A stretch of 50,164 nucleotides of DNA from Sedimenticola sp. (lineage in GTDB: Bacteria > Pseudomonadota > Gammaproteobacteria > Chromatiales > Chromatiaceae): the NCBI GenBank assembly GCA_011051655.1, contig DRKS01000090.1, positions 1 to 50,164 on the forward strand. The letters run 5' to 3'. Numbering within the stretch: position 1 is the stretch's first letter; each line of letters opens with the position of its first letter. Under the pieces are notes generated by a model, which worked only from the letters and a program-made list of their open reading frames with translations, did no database searches and had not been told where the DNA came from. This document shows, piece after piece, positions 21,755 to 30,843 of this stretch. The position numbers and the translations under genes were made by a program.

Positions 21755-22309
21755 ATGGACAGCCGCCCCCGGGGCCCGGCCAGCCGCCAATCCGGATTCA
21801 GCCTGGTAGAGACCATCACCGTCCTCACGGTCTCCCTTGTCATCCTCGCGGCCGGGGTGCCCGCCATGCGGCTGATCAGCACGAGCAACAGGATGAGCGC
21901 CTCCGTCAGCACCATGGCCAGCCATCTTCATCTGGCCCGCAGCGAAGCGATCAAGCGCGGCCTGCGCGCCGTGCTCTGCCCCAGCCGGGACGGCCGGACC
22001 TGCCTTTCGGGTTCCGAGTGGCGGGAAGGGTATATCCTGTTCGCGGACGCAAACGCCAACCGCAAACGGGATGACGGGGAAGAATTGTTGCGGGTGCACC
22101 GGCCCAAATCCCGGGCCATCCGCATCCTCACCACCAACGGCAGGAAATGGATCAGATATCAGCCTACCGGAGAAGCGCCGGGGAGCAATGTCACCATCAC
22201 CTTCTGCGATCCCGGCAAGAAAATAGCCCCCAAGGCGATTATCATATCCAACACGGGCCGCCCCCGTTTCTCAACAACGAAGCCCAATGGCGACCCCCTG
22301 GAATGCTGA
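21755..22309 (+). CDS. fimT: GspH/FimT family type IV pseudopilin
   Basis: A 184-residue prepilin-like protein. The type III signal is clear: a short basic leader, the cleavage/methylation motif G-FSLVE (Gly14/Phe15, Glu at mature position 5) and the hydrophobic helix TITVLTVSLVILAAGVPAM. The GspH/FimT domain follows, with SEAIKRGLRAVLCPSRDG, WREGYILFADANANRKRDDGEELLRVH and a C-terminal FCDPGKK / IIISNTGRPR block. Such minor pseudopilins prime pilus or type II secretion pseudopilus assembly. No pilV, pilW, pilX or pilE neighbour is present, so it is a solitary copy, a common situation for fimT. Confidence 0.9.
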   Translation: MDSRPRGPASRQSGFSLVETITVLTVSLVILAAGVPAMRLISTSNRMSASVSTMASHLHLARSEAIKRGLRAVLCPSRDGRTCLSGSEWREGYILFADANANRKRDDGEELLRVHRPKSRAIRILTTNGRKWIRYQPTGEAPGSNVTITFCDPGKKIAPKAIIISNTGRPRFSTTKPNGDPLEC

Positions 22310-22337
22310 CATCAGAACAAACCGGGGAAGACAGCGG

Positions 22338-23654
22338 CTAAAATGATTCCTCGCGGCTGATCTTCCAGGCGCCGTTTTCAAAAACGAACTCAAGCCTCTT
22401 TCGGACCCGGTCGGAGTATCGCGGTGATTTGTATGCCTGGTTAAAAACCGCGCTGGCACCGCCATCCTCTGTAATGGTGATTTCAATATCGCTTAACTGG
22501 ATGTCGATGCTGGCGGGAGCCGTAAGCCGCTGCTTCCTCTGTTTTTCCCACGCGCTGCGGTCCAGTTTCCCCGATGGAACGAAATTTCCGGCGTAGTGGC
22601 TGAGATAGGCATTTACATCTTGACCGGACCAGGCCCCGGCCCAGGATGCTATGACTTCACGTATGGCGGCTTCCGGATCCGGGGCCGCAGGCGATGCTTC
22701 CTCATCAATGGCCTCCGTCTCAACAATTTCATCAACATCCTCTGCCCCAGGTTCTTCGGATGGGCCGATGTCGGTTGATATTTCCGGTTCCGAGGGCCGG
22801 GTTGGCTCCTGGGTCACCTCGGATGCAGCAGCTTCCACAGGCGGGGAAGATTCCGTGGATACGGCGGTTTCTTCAGGTACTGCCGGCTCCATCGGCTCAG
22901 AAGGTTGCGTGGATTCTGCGGTTTCCCCGGATACCGCCGGCTCCGTTGGCTCCGGGGATTGCGTAGATTCTACAGCTTCCCCGGATACCGCCGGCTCCAC
23001 CAGCTCAGAAGGCCGGCCAGGCTCCGCCGTTTCCTCGGTTATTGCCGGTTCCAGGGGCATTGCGGGTTCCGTGGCTTCCGTGGTTTCCGCAGCCGCCGGC
23101 GGTTCCGTCGGCGCCATGGGTTTCGCCGTTTTGCAATGTTGAAGTGATGGCATAAGCCAGCAGGGGGGCGGCCCTTTGGGGGGCGCCGGCTCCGCGGGTT
23201 GCGCAACCCCTGCCGTTCCCGCTGGTTCGGCGGGCGCCACGGGTTCTTTGGTTGTCTCTGGCGGCTCTGTGGCCGCCACGGGTTCCTGGGTTGTCTCTGC
23301 CGGTTCCACGGGCGCCATGGGTTTCGGGGTTTCCGCGGTCACCGCCGGCCCGGAGGATTTCACAAATTTGCCGGGCTTCACGAATTTTACGGGTTTTGCG
23401 GGTTTCGCAGGTCTTGGCCGTTTCGCATTCCTGGAGAATTTTATGGGCCTTTCCGGGGAAGTTTGCTCCACCGCCTCAGAGGCCACTACAACCGAGCTGC
23501 TCCAGCTTGGGCGTTCAGGTTCCTGGAGAGAGGGTTCAGCGGGAAAATCCCGGCCGGTTGAAGCCGCTGTCTCTTCCTGGGAGTCGGCCGGTCCGATGGC
23601 GGCAACCGACAAAGCGGCAGTAAAAACGGCTGCACCACCCCATTTAACAAACAT
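22338..23654 (-). CDS. Secreted repeat protein with C-terminal Cds6/SnoaL-like domain
   Basis: A 438-residue protein, starting at ATG 23654 with GAGG 7 bases upstream; a longer frame from 23720 adds 22 residues. A signal peptide (FVKWGGAAVFTAALSVAAIG) leads to a Lys/Pro-rich region (RPRPAKPAKPVKFVKPGKFVK), then Pro/Glu/Thr-rich repeats. Five tandem 18-residue repeats (EPAVSGETAESTQPSEPM type) span residues about 202-291. The last 110 residues form an NTF2-like domain (IREVIASWAGAWSGQDVNAYLSHYA, then LDRSAWEKQRKQRL and a closing VFENGAWKISREE), like the C-terminal domain found after L,D-transpeptidase domains. No catalytic transpeptidase domain is present. The N-terminal part probably spans or attaches to the cell wall; function unknown. 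It follows the rnf operon on the same strand. Confidence 0.8.
   Translation of the reverse strand: MFVKWGGAAVFTAALSVAAIGPADSQEETAASTGRDFPAEPSLQEPERPSWSSSVVVASEAVEQTSPERPIKFSRNAKRPRPAKPAKPVKFVKPGKFVKSSGPAVTAETPKPMAPVEPAETTQEPVAATEPPETTKEPVAPAEPAGTAGVAQPAEPAPPKGPPPCWLMPSLQHCKTAKPMAPTEPPAAAETTEATEPAMPLEPAITEETAEPGRPSELVEPAVSGEAVESTQSPEPTEPAVSGETAESTQPSEPMEPAVPEETAVSTESSPPVEAAASEVTQEPTRPSEPEISTDIGPSEEPGAEDVDEIVETEAIDEEASPAAPDPEAAIREVIASWAGAWSGQDVNAYLSHYAGNFVPSGKLDRSAWEKQRKQRLTAPASIDIQLSDIEITITEDGGASAVFNQAYKSPRYSDRVRKRLEFVFENGAWKISREESF
22782..23051 (-). repeat. Five 54-bp in-frame tandem repeats (18 residues each)
   Basis: Within the secreted repeat protein, five consecutive 18-residue units can be aligned: EPAITEETAEPGRPSELV, EPAVSGEAVESTQSPEPT, EPAVSGETAESTQPSEPM, EPAVPEETAVSTESSPPV and EAAASEVTQEPTRPSEPE. 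The second and third units are nearly identical, which suggests recent duplication. Confidence 0.85.
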
Positions 23655-23726
23655 ACTATTGCCTCGTCGAGGAGATTTCTCATTCAAACTATACATTTCC
23701 ACCCTGCAAAAACGGTTCAAGGCAGG

Positions 23727-23897
23727 TTACTTCGCTGTCTTATTATCCACACACTTCTGCTTGGTGGTATGACAGCCGCAACCCTTGGTCTCGAACTTGG
23801 GCTTGGCGGGATCCTGCTTGTTCAGCCACATCTGGAATACGATCCAGAGGGCGCACAGACCGACCAGACCCAAGAGCGCGAAGAGGTGATTAAGCAT
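23727..23897 (-). CDS. Small Cys-rich single-span membrane protein at the end of the rnf operon
   Basis: A 56-residue protein (59 if it starts at the GTG at 23906, whose GTGA overlaps the rnfA stop). An N-terminal transmembrane helix (LFALLGLVGLCALWIVFQMWL) is followed by a basic linker and a Cys/His cluster, KGCGCHTTKQKC, which could bind a metal or Fe-S centre. It stands where rnfB follows rnfA in clostridial-type rnf operons. I do not recognise the family. It is comparable in size and design to NqrM, the small Cys-rich maturation factor of the related Na+-NQR, but the Cys pattern differs. Translational coupling to rnfA and the compact composition argue for a real gene. Confidence 0.65.
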   Translation of the reverse strand: MLNHLFALLGLVGLCALWIVFQMWLNKQDPAKPKFETKGCGCHTTKQKCVDNKTAK

Positions 23898-23902
23898 GGC
23901 GT

Positions 23903-24481
23903 TCACGAAGAACTGAACAGGCCGGCAAACCCCATAAAGGCCATGGAGAGGATGCCGGAGATGATGAGATTGAAGGCGATGCCCTTCACCAGCACCGGCA
24001 CCTCGGACAGCTCCGTCTCTTCGCGCAGGCCCGCCATCAGGACGATGGCCAGGGTGAAGCCGAGGCCGGCGCCCAGGGCGTAAACCAAGCCTTCCCACAG
24101 GCCGTAGCCCTTGTTGGTGGCGAAAATCGCCAGCCCCAGGATAGCGCAGTTGGTGGTGATCAGCGGCAGGAAAATGCCCAGGGAGCGGAACAGGGCCGGG
24201 CTGAGCTTCTTGATCACCATCTCGATGAACTGCACCACACTGGCGATGACCACGATAAAGCTGATCAGGCGCAGATAGGGTGCGTAGATCAAGACATAGG
24301 TGTTCAGAATCCAGGCGCAGAGCGCCGTAATGACCATGACGAAGACGGTGGCCATGCCCAGGCGGAAGGAGGTCTCCAGCTTGCCGGACACGCCCAGGAA
24401 GGGGCACAGGCCGAGAAAGTACGCCAGTACGAAGTTGTTGATCAGCAGGGCGCTGATAAAGATCCAGCCCAGATCACCCAT
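23903..24481 (-). CDS. rnfA: Rnf electron transport complex subunit RnfA
   Basis: An integral membrane subunit of the ferredoxin:NAD oxidoreductase ion pump. The 192-residue, six-span product has the paired family motifs LLINNFVLAYFLGLCPFLGVSGKLET (in parts) and GIFLPLITTNCAILGLAIF, which are symmetric to those in RnfE and carry the Cys residues thought to hold a membrane Fe-S cluster between A and E. Its start overlaps the rnfE stop by one base. Order here is C-D-G-E-A. Confidence 0.96.
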   Translation of the reverse strand: MGDLGWIFISALLINNFVLAYFLGLCPFLGVSGKLETSFRLGMATVFVMVITALCAWILNTYVLIYAPYLRLISFIVVIASVVQFIEMVIKKLSPALFRSLGIFLPLITTNCAILGLAIFATNKGYGLWEGLVYALGAGLGFTLAIVLMAGLREETELSEVPVLVKGIAFNLIISGILSMAFMGFAGLFSSS

Positions 24482-25131
24482 CAGTCGGCGCCCCCTTCAG
24501 CCGCGGCCAGTTGCGCATCGAGTTTTTTCTTACGCTCCTCGACCCAGTTGAAAAAGAGCAGCATCAGGCCCAGGGTGATGAAGCCGCCGGGCGGCAGGAT
24601 CATGATCACCCAGGGTTCGAAGTTGGGGCCGAACAGGGAGAAGCCGAGCAGCTTGCCCTCCCCCAGGATCTCCCGTATGCCGCCGAGGGAGACCAGCGCC
24701 AGCAGAAAGCCGCTCGCCATGCCCACCGCGTCCAGCATCGCCATGGGGATGGTGTTCTTCGAGGCAAAGGCCTCCTGCCGCCCGAGGATCAGGCAGTTGG
24801 CGACGATCAGCGGAATAAAGGCACCCAGTTCCTTGTGCACCTTGGGAACCAGGGCCAGCAGGGTGTAATCCACCACCGTCACGAAGGTGGCGATAATGAT
24901 AATGAAGCAGGAAATGCGCACCTGCTTGGGGATGAAGCTCTTCAGCAGCGACACGAAAAAGCTGGAGCAGACCAGCACGAAAAAAGTGGCCAGGCCCATG
25001 GCGATGCCATTGATGGCGGAGTTGGTCACCGCCAGCATGGGGCACATGCCCAGCACCTGCACGAAAACCGGGTTTTCGCGCCAGACGCCCTTGATGAATT
25101 CGTCGTATGCTTGTTGCTGGGATTTGGCCAT
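24481..25131 (-). CDS. rnfE: Rnf electron transport complex subunit RnfE
   Basis: A 216-residue membrane subunit paralogous to RnfA. The diagnostic motifs are ENPVFVQVLGMCPMLAVTNSAINGIAMG (in parts) and GAFIPLIVANCLILGRQEAFASKN, with the conserved Cys in each half-helix. Six spans are followed by a charged C-terminal tail (VEERKKKLDAQLAAAEGG). It is separated from rnfG by a 39-base spacer made mostly of a 7-base tandem repeat, while its end overlaps rnfA. Confidence 0.96.
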   Translation of the reverse strand: MAKSQQQAYDEFIKGVWRENPVFVQVLGMCPMLAVTNSAINGIAMGLATFFVLVCSSFFVSLLKSFIPKQVRISCFIIIIATFVTVVDYTLLALVPKVHKELGAFIPLIVANCLILGRQEAFASKNTIPMAMLDAVGMASGFLLALVSLGGIREILGEGKLLGFSLFGPNFEPWVIMILPPGGFITLGLMLLFFNWVEERKKKLDAQLAAAEGGAD

Positions 25132-25140
25132 ATCTGTATA

Positions 25141-25175
25141 GGTTAAAGGTTAAAGGTTAAAGGTCACAGGTTAAA
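25141..25175. repeat. Heptamer tandem array in the rnfG-rnfE spacer
   Basis: Five 7-base units on the plus strand: GGTTAAA three times, GGTCACA, GGTTAAA. The array runs over the rnfG stop codon and fills nearly the whole spacer. Confidence 0.85.
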
Positions 25176-25908
25176 GGCCTTCGTCATTCGCGCCCGGCGG
25201 ATGTTCCTGCCCCTCTTTTCCCTTCTCGCCTTTCTTCTCTTCCACCTTCTCAAAGGCCGGCTCGGAGCCCGGCTCGGGAAGCTTGGACAACCAGCGCTCA
25301 TTTCCCTCGTTGATGATCCGCACCACCGCCTTGGAAGAGATGGTGGCGCCGGTGATGGCGTCTATTTCGTTGGGCTTGGACTTGGTGCCTTTCTTCACCG
25401 CCACGATCTTGGGATCGACCTCCAATCTGTCGAAGTTGGCCACAAAGGCGGCATCCTTGTAGATCTTGTCTCCCAGGCCTGGGGTCTCGCGGCTGTCCAG
25501 GATCCACATGCCGACCACCAGCCGCTCCTTGGGCCGGTAGCCGTAAAGCACGCTGATGGTGTCCTGAAAGCCGGGGCCCGCGCTCGGTATGGCGTAACCG
25601 ATGAAATTCCCTTCCTTGTCATAGCCGGCGTAGATGGGCTCCTCGTCTTTTTCCTCGACATGGGAAACCACCAGCTTGCCATCCTTCAGCAGCAGCTTCT
25701 GCATGTGGGCGACGCCCGGCAGGACCCGGAACACCGCCTCGCGCAACTCCCTGGCCTTGTTCTCCTTGATAGTGTTGAAGGTCGCCAGGTAGACCGCAAT
25801 GATGATGACGCCGGATATGAGGCCGGCCACCGCCAGGGTCCCTACCAGCCGGTTGGGGCTGGGTTCTTCGGCGCCGCCGGCGGGCGCCTGTTGTTCTTGA
25901 TCGCTCAT
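25171..25908 (-). CDS. rnfG: Rnf electron transport complex subunit RnfG
   Basis: The periplasm-facing flavoprotein subunit. The 245-residue product has a single N-terminal span (LVGTLAVAGLISGVIIIAVYLATF, residues 21-44), the FMN-binding domain with GYAIPSAGPGFQDTISVLYGY and DSRETPGLGD, and the flavinylation motif TGATIS (residues 186-191, FMN on Thr189). The C-terminus is an acidic/basic tail. Its start overlaps the rnfD stop (ATGA). An ApbE-type flavin transferase would be needed and is not in the window. Confidence 0.96.
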   Translation of the reverse strand: MSDQEQQAPAGGAEEPSPNRLVGTLAVAGLISGVIIIAVYLATFNTIKENKARELREAVFRVLPGVAHMQKLLLKDGKLVVSHVEEKDEEPIYAGYDKEGNFIGYAIPSAGPGFQDTISVLYGYRPKERLVVGMWILDSRETPGLGDKIYKDAAFVANFDRLEVDPKIVAVKKGTKSKPNEIDAITGATISSKAVVRIINEGNERWLSKLPEPGSEPAFEKVEEKKGEKGKEGQEHPPGANDEGL

Positions 25909-26915
25909 TTGGAGTCTAGCCCGCGTCCGAACACCCGCGGCTGGGTATAACGGTCAATCAATGGGGTCACGGCATTCATGAGCAGGATGGCGTACATCAT
26001 GCCCTCGGGAAAACCGCCGAACACCCGGATCAGGATCACCAGCAGCCCGATGCCGATGGCGAAGATCCAGGTGCCCTTCGGGGTAAGGGGGGAGGTCACC
26101 GGATCCGTCGCCATATAGATGGCGCCCAGCAGCATGCCGCCGGACAGGGCCGAGAAAATGGGACCGGGATACTTGTCCGGATCGATCAGAAACAGAATAC
26201 TGGAAAAGACCATTGCCGCAGCAAGTATTCCAACGGGGATGCGCCAGTCCAGATCACGCCGCCACCAGAGATAGACGCCGCCGAGAATCAGCAGCAGGCC
26301 GCTGGTCTCGCCCAGGGAGCCCGAGGTGTTGCCGAACAGCAGGTCGAAAAACCCCGTCTCCTTATGGGCAAACTTCATGAGGCCCAGGGGCGAGGCCTGG
26401 GTCAGGGCGTCCACCTCCCCTTGCATCAGCGGCAGGGCAAACACCGAGGAGGGAATGCTGAAAAAATCCCCCGGCGCCGTCCAGGTCGTCATGGCGATGG
26501 GGAAGGTGGCCAGCAGGAAGGCCCGGCCCACCAGCGCGGGATTGAACAGGTTGCCGCCCAGTCCCCCCCAGATGGTCTTGCCCAGGCCGATGGCCACCGC
26601 CCCGCCGATGAAGGCCATCCACATGGGCAGGGCCGGAGGCAGGGTCAGGCCCAGCAGCCAGCCCGTCAGGATGGCGCTGCCGTCACCCAGGAAATAGCGC
26701 CGCTTCTCCTGCGGGGAAAAGAACCACTCGACCAGCACGGCGCCCGCAATACTGGCCAGCAGCACCAAAAAGGCGCCCAGACCGAAGAACCAGATGCCCG
26801 CCAGGGTGGCCGGCGTGAGGGCATACCACACATCCCGCATGACCACCGGCGTGGTCATCTCCTGGCGCAGTTGCGGCCCCGGCTGGATTAACAGTTTTGG
26901 GTCCTTCTGAGTCAC
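25905..26915 (-). CDS. rnfD: Rnf electron transport complex subunit RnfD
   Basis: A membrane flavoprotein subunit of about 336 residues with roughly ten spans. Family marks are GDGSAILTGWLLGLTLPPALP, GGLGGNLFNPALVGRAFLLATFP and AIYMATDPVTSPLTPKG. I chose GTG at 26915, which overlaps the rnfC stop (GTGA) and has AGGAAGG just upstream; a frame opening at 27023 lies inside rnfC and is not coding. Its end overlaps rnfG. RnfD is one of the NqrB-like ion-translocating candidates. Confidence 0.95.
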   Translation of the reverse strand: MTQKDPKLLIQPGPQLRQEMTTPVVMRDVWYALTPATLAGIWFFGLGAFLVLLASIAGAVLVEWFFSPQEKRRYFLGDGSAILTGWLLGLTLPPALPMWMAFIGGAVAIGLGKTIWGGLGGNLFNPALVGRAFLLATFPIAMTTWTAPGDFFSIPSSVFALPLMQGEVDALTQASPLGLMKFAHKETGFFDLLFGNTSGSLGETSGLLLILGGVYLWWRRDLDWRIPVGILAAAMVFSSILFLIDPDKYPGPIFSALSGGMLLGAIYMATDPVTSPLTPKGTWIFAIGIGLLVILIRVFGGFPEGMMYAILLMNAVTPLIDRYTQPRVFGRGLDSK

Positions 26916-28264
26916 TTTTCCTTCCTCGTCATAGAGCGCAGGTAATCCTTGGCGGTACGGATGTGCTGCACAATGGGGATGCCGGAAGGACAGGAATAGG
27001 TGCAGCAGCCGCACTCGACACAATCCATCACATTATATTTCTCCGCCATTTCTTCATACAGGCGCGCCCTGGCCAGGCGGGCGAACCGGGCCGGGTTGAG
27101 AAAATAGGGACAGGCCTCGACGCAACGGCCGCAGCGGATGCACGGCCGCTCCTCGGGCCGGCCGGTCTCATTCGCGGTAAGGGCGAGAATGCCGGAGCTG
27201 CCCTTGAGGATGGGTGCGTCCAGATCGGCGATGGAGGCACCCATCATGGGACCGCCCATGACCACCTGGCGGGTCTCCTCCTTCAGGCCGCCGGCGAAGC
27301 GCAACAGGTCGCGAATGGGGGTTCCCAGGGGCGCCAGCAGGTTGGCCGGATAGGCCACGCCCGGGCCGGAGACGGTAACCACGCGCTCGATCAGCGGCAT
27401 GCCCTTCTGAAAATAATCCGCAATGGCGACGATGGTGCCCACATTGTTGACGGCGATCTGCACGTCCCGCGGCAGCTTGCCCGCCGGCACCTCCACGCCG
27501 AAGATGGACTTGATGAGCATCTTCTCCGCTCCCTGGGGATACTTCACCTCCAGGGGGACCACCCGCACCGGCTGCCCCGGCCCGATGGACCTTTGCAGCA
27601 TCTCGATGGCATCGGGCTTGTTCTTCTCGACGCCGATGACGATTTCCTCCGCCCCCAGCTTGCTGCGGACGATCTCCGCGCCATGGAGCAGGGCCTCGGG
27701 GCGCTCCACCATCAGGCGGTGGTCGGTGGTCAGATAGGGTTCGCACTCGGCCCCGTTGATCAGCAGGCAGCGGATCCTGGTGCCCTCCGGCAGGGAATAC
27801 TTGACGTGGCAGGGGAAGGCGGCGCCGCCCATGCCCACGATGCCCGCCTTCTGCACCTCGCCGATGAACGCCTCCAGGGAGAGGGACTCCCAGTCGATGG
27901 GGGCGCCCTCGAACTCCTGGCTGTCGTAGGGATCCGCCTCGATGGCGATGGCCTCGCGGAAGGTGCCGTCGGAATAGCGGTGAGGGCCGACATCCAGCAC
28001 CTTTCCCGTCACCGGGCTGTGCAGCGCCACGGAGACGAAGCCGCCCGGCCCGGCGATGAGCTGGCCGCGCCGCACCGCATCACCGGCCTTCACCACCGGC
28101 ACGGAGGGCGCGCCGATATGCTGCCCCAGGGGCATTACGAAGCGGCTGCCGAAGGGCAGCCGCTGGATCGGCAGATCCTCCGTCCGCTCCTTGTGATGAG
28201 GCGGATGGACGCCGTGATCGAAGCCGCCGAGGGCCCGGCCGGGCAGACGCAATGCTTTCATCAT
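26912..28264 (-). CDS. rnfC: Rnf electron transport complex subunit RnfC (short form)
   Basis: The soluble NADH-side subunit. The 450-residue product has the N-terminal RnfC barrel (GGFDHGVHPPHHKERTEDLPI, in parts, and VVKAGDAVRRGQLIA), a NuoF-like FMN/NADH domain (GIVGMGGAAFPCHVKY, INGAECEPYLTTDHRLM) and two [4Fe-4S] motifs, CIRCGRCVEACP (Cys375-385) and CVECGCCTYSCP (Cys415-425). It lacks the long Ala-rich tail of enterobacterial RsxC (about 740 residues) and so resembles the clostridial form. It follows sucD after 21 bases and overlaps rnfD. Confidence 0.96.
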   Translation of the reverse strand: MMKALRLPGRALGGFDHGVHPPHHKERTEDLPIQRLPFGSRFVMPLGQHIGAPSVPVVKAGDAVRRGQLIAGPGGFVSVALHSPVTGKVLDVGPHRYSDGTFREAIAIEADPYDSQEFEGAPIDWESLSLEAFIGEVQKAGIVGMGGAAFPCHVKYSLPEGTRIRCLLINGAECEPYLTTDHRLMVERPEALLHGAEIVRSKLGAEEIVIGVEKNKPDAIEMLQRSIGPGQPVRVVPLEVKYPQGAEKMLIKSIFGVEVPAGKLPRDVQIAVNNVGTIVAIADYFQKGMPLIERVVTVSGPGVAYPANLLAPLGTPIRDLLRFAGGLKEETRQVVMGGPMMGASIADLDAPILKGSSGILALTANETGRPEERPCIRCGRCVEACPYFLNPARFARLARARLYEEMAEKYNVMDCVECGCCTYSCPSGIPIVQHIRTAKDYLRSMTRKEK

Positions 28265-28285
28265 TTTATTGGCAACCGCCGGGCG

Positions 28286-29161
28286 TCAACCATTGATCAA
28301 CTTCGCCATATGCCCGCCCATGTCGGCGGGGGAGCGGGAGACGGTCACCCCGGCCGCTTCGAGGGCGGCGATCTTGTCGGTGGCGGCCCCCTTGCCGCCG
28401 GAGATGATGGCGCCCGCATGGCCCATGCGGCGTCCCGGAGGCGCGGTCAGCCCGGCGATGTAGGAGACCACCGGCTTGGTGACATTGGCCTTGATGAACT
28501 CGGCCGCCTCTTCCTCCTTGCTGCCGCCGATCTCACCCACCATGATGATGCCCTTGGTCTGGTCGTCCTCCTGGAACAGCTTCAGGCAATCGATGAAGTT
28601 CATGCCGTGGATGGGGTCGCCGCCGATGCCGACGCAGGTGGACTGCCCCAGCCCCGCCAGGGAGGTCTGGCGCACCGCCTCATAGGTGAGGGTGCCGGAG
28701 CGGGAGACCACGCCGACGCAGCCCGGCTGGTGTATGGCGCCCGGCATGATGCCGATCTTGCACTCGCCCGGGGTGATGACGCCGGGGCAGTTGGGGCCGA
28801 TGAGATAGGGCTTGTTGTGCCCGCGCAGGGCGGCCTTCACTCTCAGCATATCCAGCACCGGAATGCCTTCGGTGATGCAGACGATGACCTTGATGCCGGC
28901 GTCCGCGGCCTCCAGGATGGCGTCCGCGGCGAAGGCCGGCGGCACGTAGATCATGCTGGCGTCGGCGCCGGTGGCGTCCACGGCGTCACGCACCGTGTTG
29001 AACACGGGACGGTCCAGGTGGGTCTGGCCGCCCTTGCCCGGGGTCACGCCGCCGATGATGTTGGTGCCGTATTCGATGGCCTGGCCGGCATGGAAGGTGC
29101 CCTGCTTGCCGGTAAATCCCTGGACGACGACCTTGGTCTCTTTGTTGATCAAAATACTCAT
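28286..29161 (-). CDS. sucD: Succinyl-CoA synthetase (ADP-forming) alpha subunit
   Basis: With SucC it interconverts succinyl-CoA and succinate plus ATP (or GTP). The 291-residue product has the CoA-binding Rossmann domain ([31 protein letters not shown]), [19 protein letters not shown] and the phosphohistidine site [10 protein letters not shown] (His248). Here sucD is separated from sucC by a lipoprotein gene; normally the two abut or overlap. It lies directly upstream of rnfC, placing the thiokinase within the oxidoreductase/Rnf gene series. Confidence 0.96.
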   Translation of the reverse strand: MSILINKETKVVVQGFTGKQGTFHAGQAIEYGTNIIGGVTPGKGGQTHLDRPVFNTVRDAVDATGADASMIYVPPAFAADAILEAADAGIKVIVCITEGIPVLDMLRVKAALRGHNKPYLIGPNCPGVITPGECKIGIMPGAIHQPGCVGVVSRSGTLTYEAVRQTSLAGLGQSTCVGIGGDPIHGMNFIDCLKLFQEDDQTKGIIMVGEIGGSKEEEAAEFIKANVTKPVVSYIAGLTAPPGRRMGHAGAIISGGKGAATDKIAALEAAGVTVSRSPADMGGHMAKLING

Positions 29162-29208
29162 TGTTCGGATTCCTGTATCAGCATTCAGCTAAAACCGTAG
29201 CTGGATGG

Positions 29209-29574
29209 TCAAAAGGTCTTGACCACCGTCCAGCCATTATCTTGTTTCGCCATGCGCACCCTTGAGGCCAGCTTGCGGCGTTGCGCCGGCGGCGCCGTGA
29301 TATCCACCTCGATGCCGCAAACATAGGCGTCACCGCCCTCCTCCTTCACACAGCCGAGCTTATCGAGGCCGTGTATCCGGGTCGCCGTCCTGGCCGCGGC
29401 CTCCGGCCCCAGCATGGAGGCCGCCAATGCGTTGGCCCGGTCCATTTCCGCCCGGATGGCCGCGGTCAGCTCCGCCTCCGTGGGCCCGGCGGTGCAGCCA
29501 CCGAGGAGCGCGAGGGCAGCGCCCAAAGCCAGCGCCCGCGGGGGGGTTCTCAACACCGGGGACGGCACCGGCAA
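29209..29574 (-). CDS. Small putative lipoprotein between sucC and sucD
   Basis: A 121-residue protein with a signal peptide ending in lipobox LLGGC (lipidated Cys27). The mature part has a helical stretch (TEAELTAAIRAEMDRANALA) and a beta-rich C-terminal half with two Cys residues (KLGCVKEEGGDAYVCGIEVDI) that could form a disulfide, closing with VRMAKQDNGWTVVKTF. I do not recognise the family. The gap to sucC is 12 bases and to sucD 47, so it is almost certainly co-transcribed with them; its role there is not evident. Confidence 0.75.
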   Translation of the reverse strand: MPVPSPVLRTPPRALALGAALALLGGCTAGPTEAELTAAIRAEMDRANALAASMLGPEAAARTATRIHGLDKLGCVKEEGGDAYVCGIEVDITAPPAQRRKLASRVRMAKQDNGWTVVKTF

Positions 29575-29586
29575 TCAGCGATTGCC

Positions 29587-30747
<1,161 letters not shown>

Positions 30748-30761
30748 AGGCTTTAACCCAA

Positions 30762-30791
30762 GTTGTCAGTTTTCAGTTTTCAGTTGTCAGT
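30762..30791. repeat. Heptamer tandem array upstream of sucC
   Basis: Four 7-base units on the plus strand: GTTGTCA, GTTTTCA, GTTTTCA, GTTGTCA, then GT. On the minus strand these are TGACAAC/TGAAAAC units. Positions 30767-30791 are the exact reverse complement of 10474-10498. Confidence 0.85.
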
Positions 30792-30843
30792 GGGCCGGGA
30801 AATACCTATCCACCCTCTACCCTGCCTCCAGACGACCGCTCCC

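Noticed and set aside
22782-23051. Regular repeats considered as a CRISPR array
   Set aside because: The repeats are contiguous, 54 bp, without unique spacers, in frame and within a coding sequence. The 7-bp arrays elsewhere are also too short.
22651-23142. Gly/Ser-repeat plus-strand frame (GSVGSE type) opposite the secreted repeat protein
   Set aside because: It is the reverse reading of the 54-bp repeats. The minus strand has a signal peptide, a ribosome site and a recognisable C-terminal domain.
26897-29200. 767-codon plus-strand frame opposite rnfC/sucD
   Set aside because: High GC keeps the antisense frame open. Both minus-strand genes beneath it have complete family motifs.
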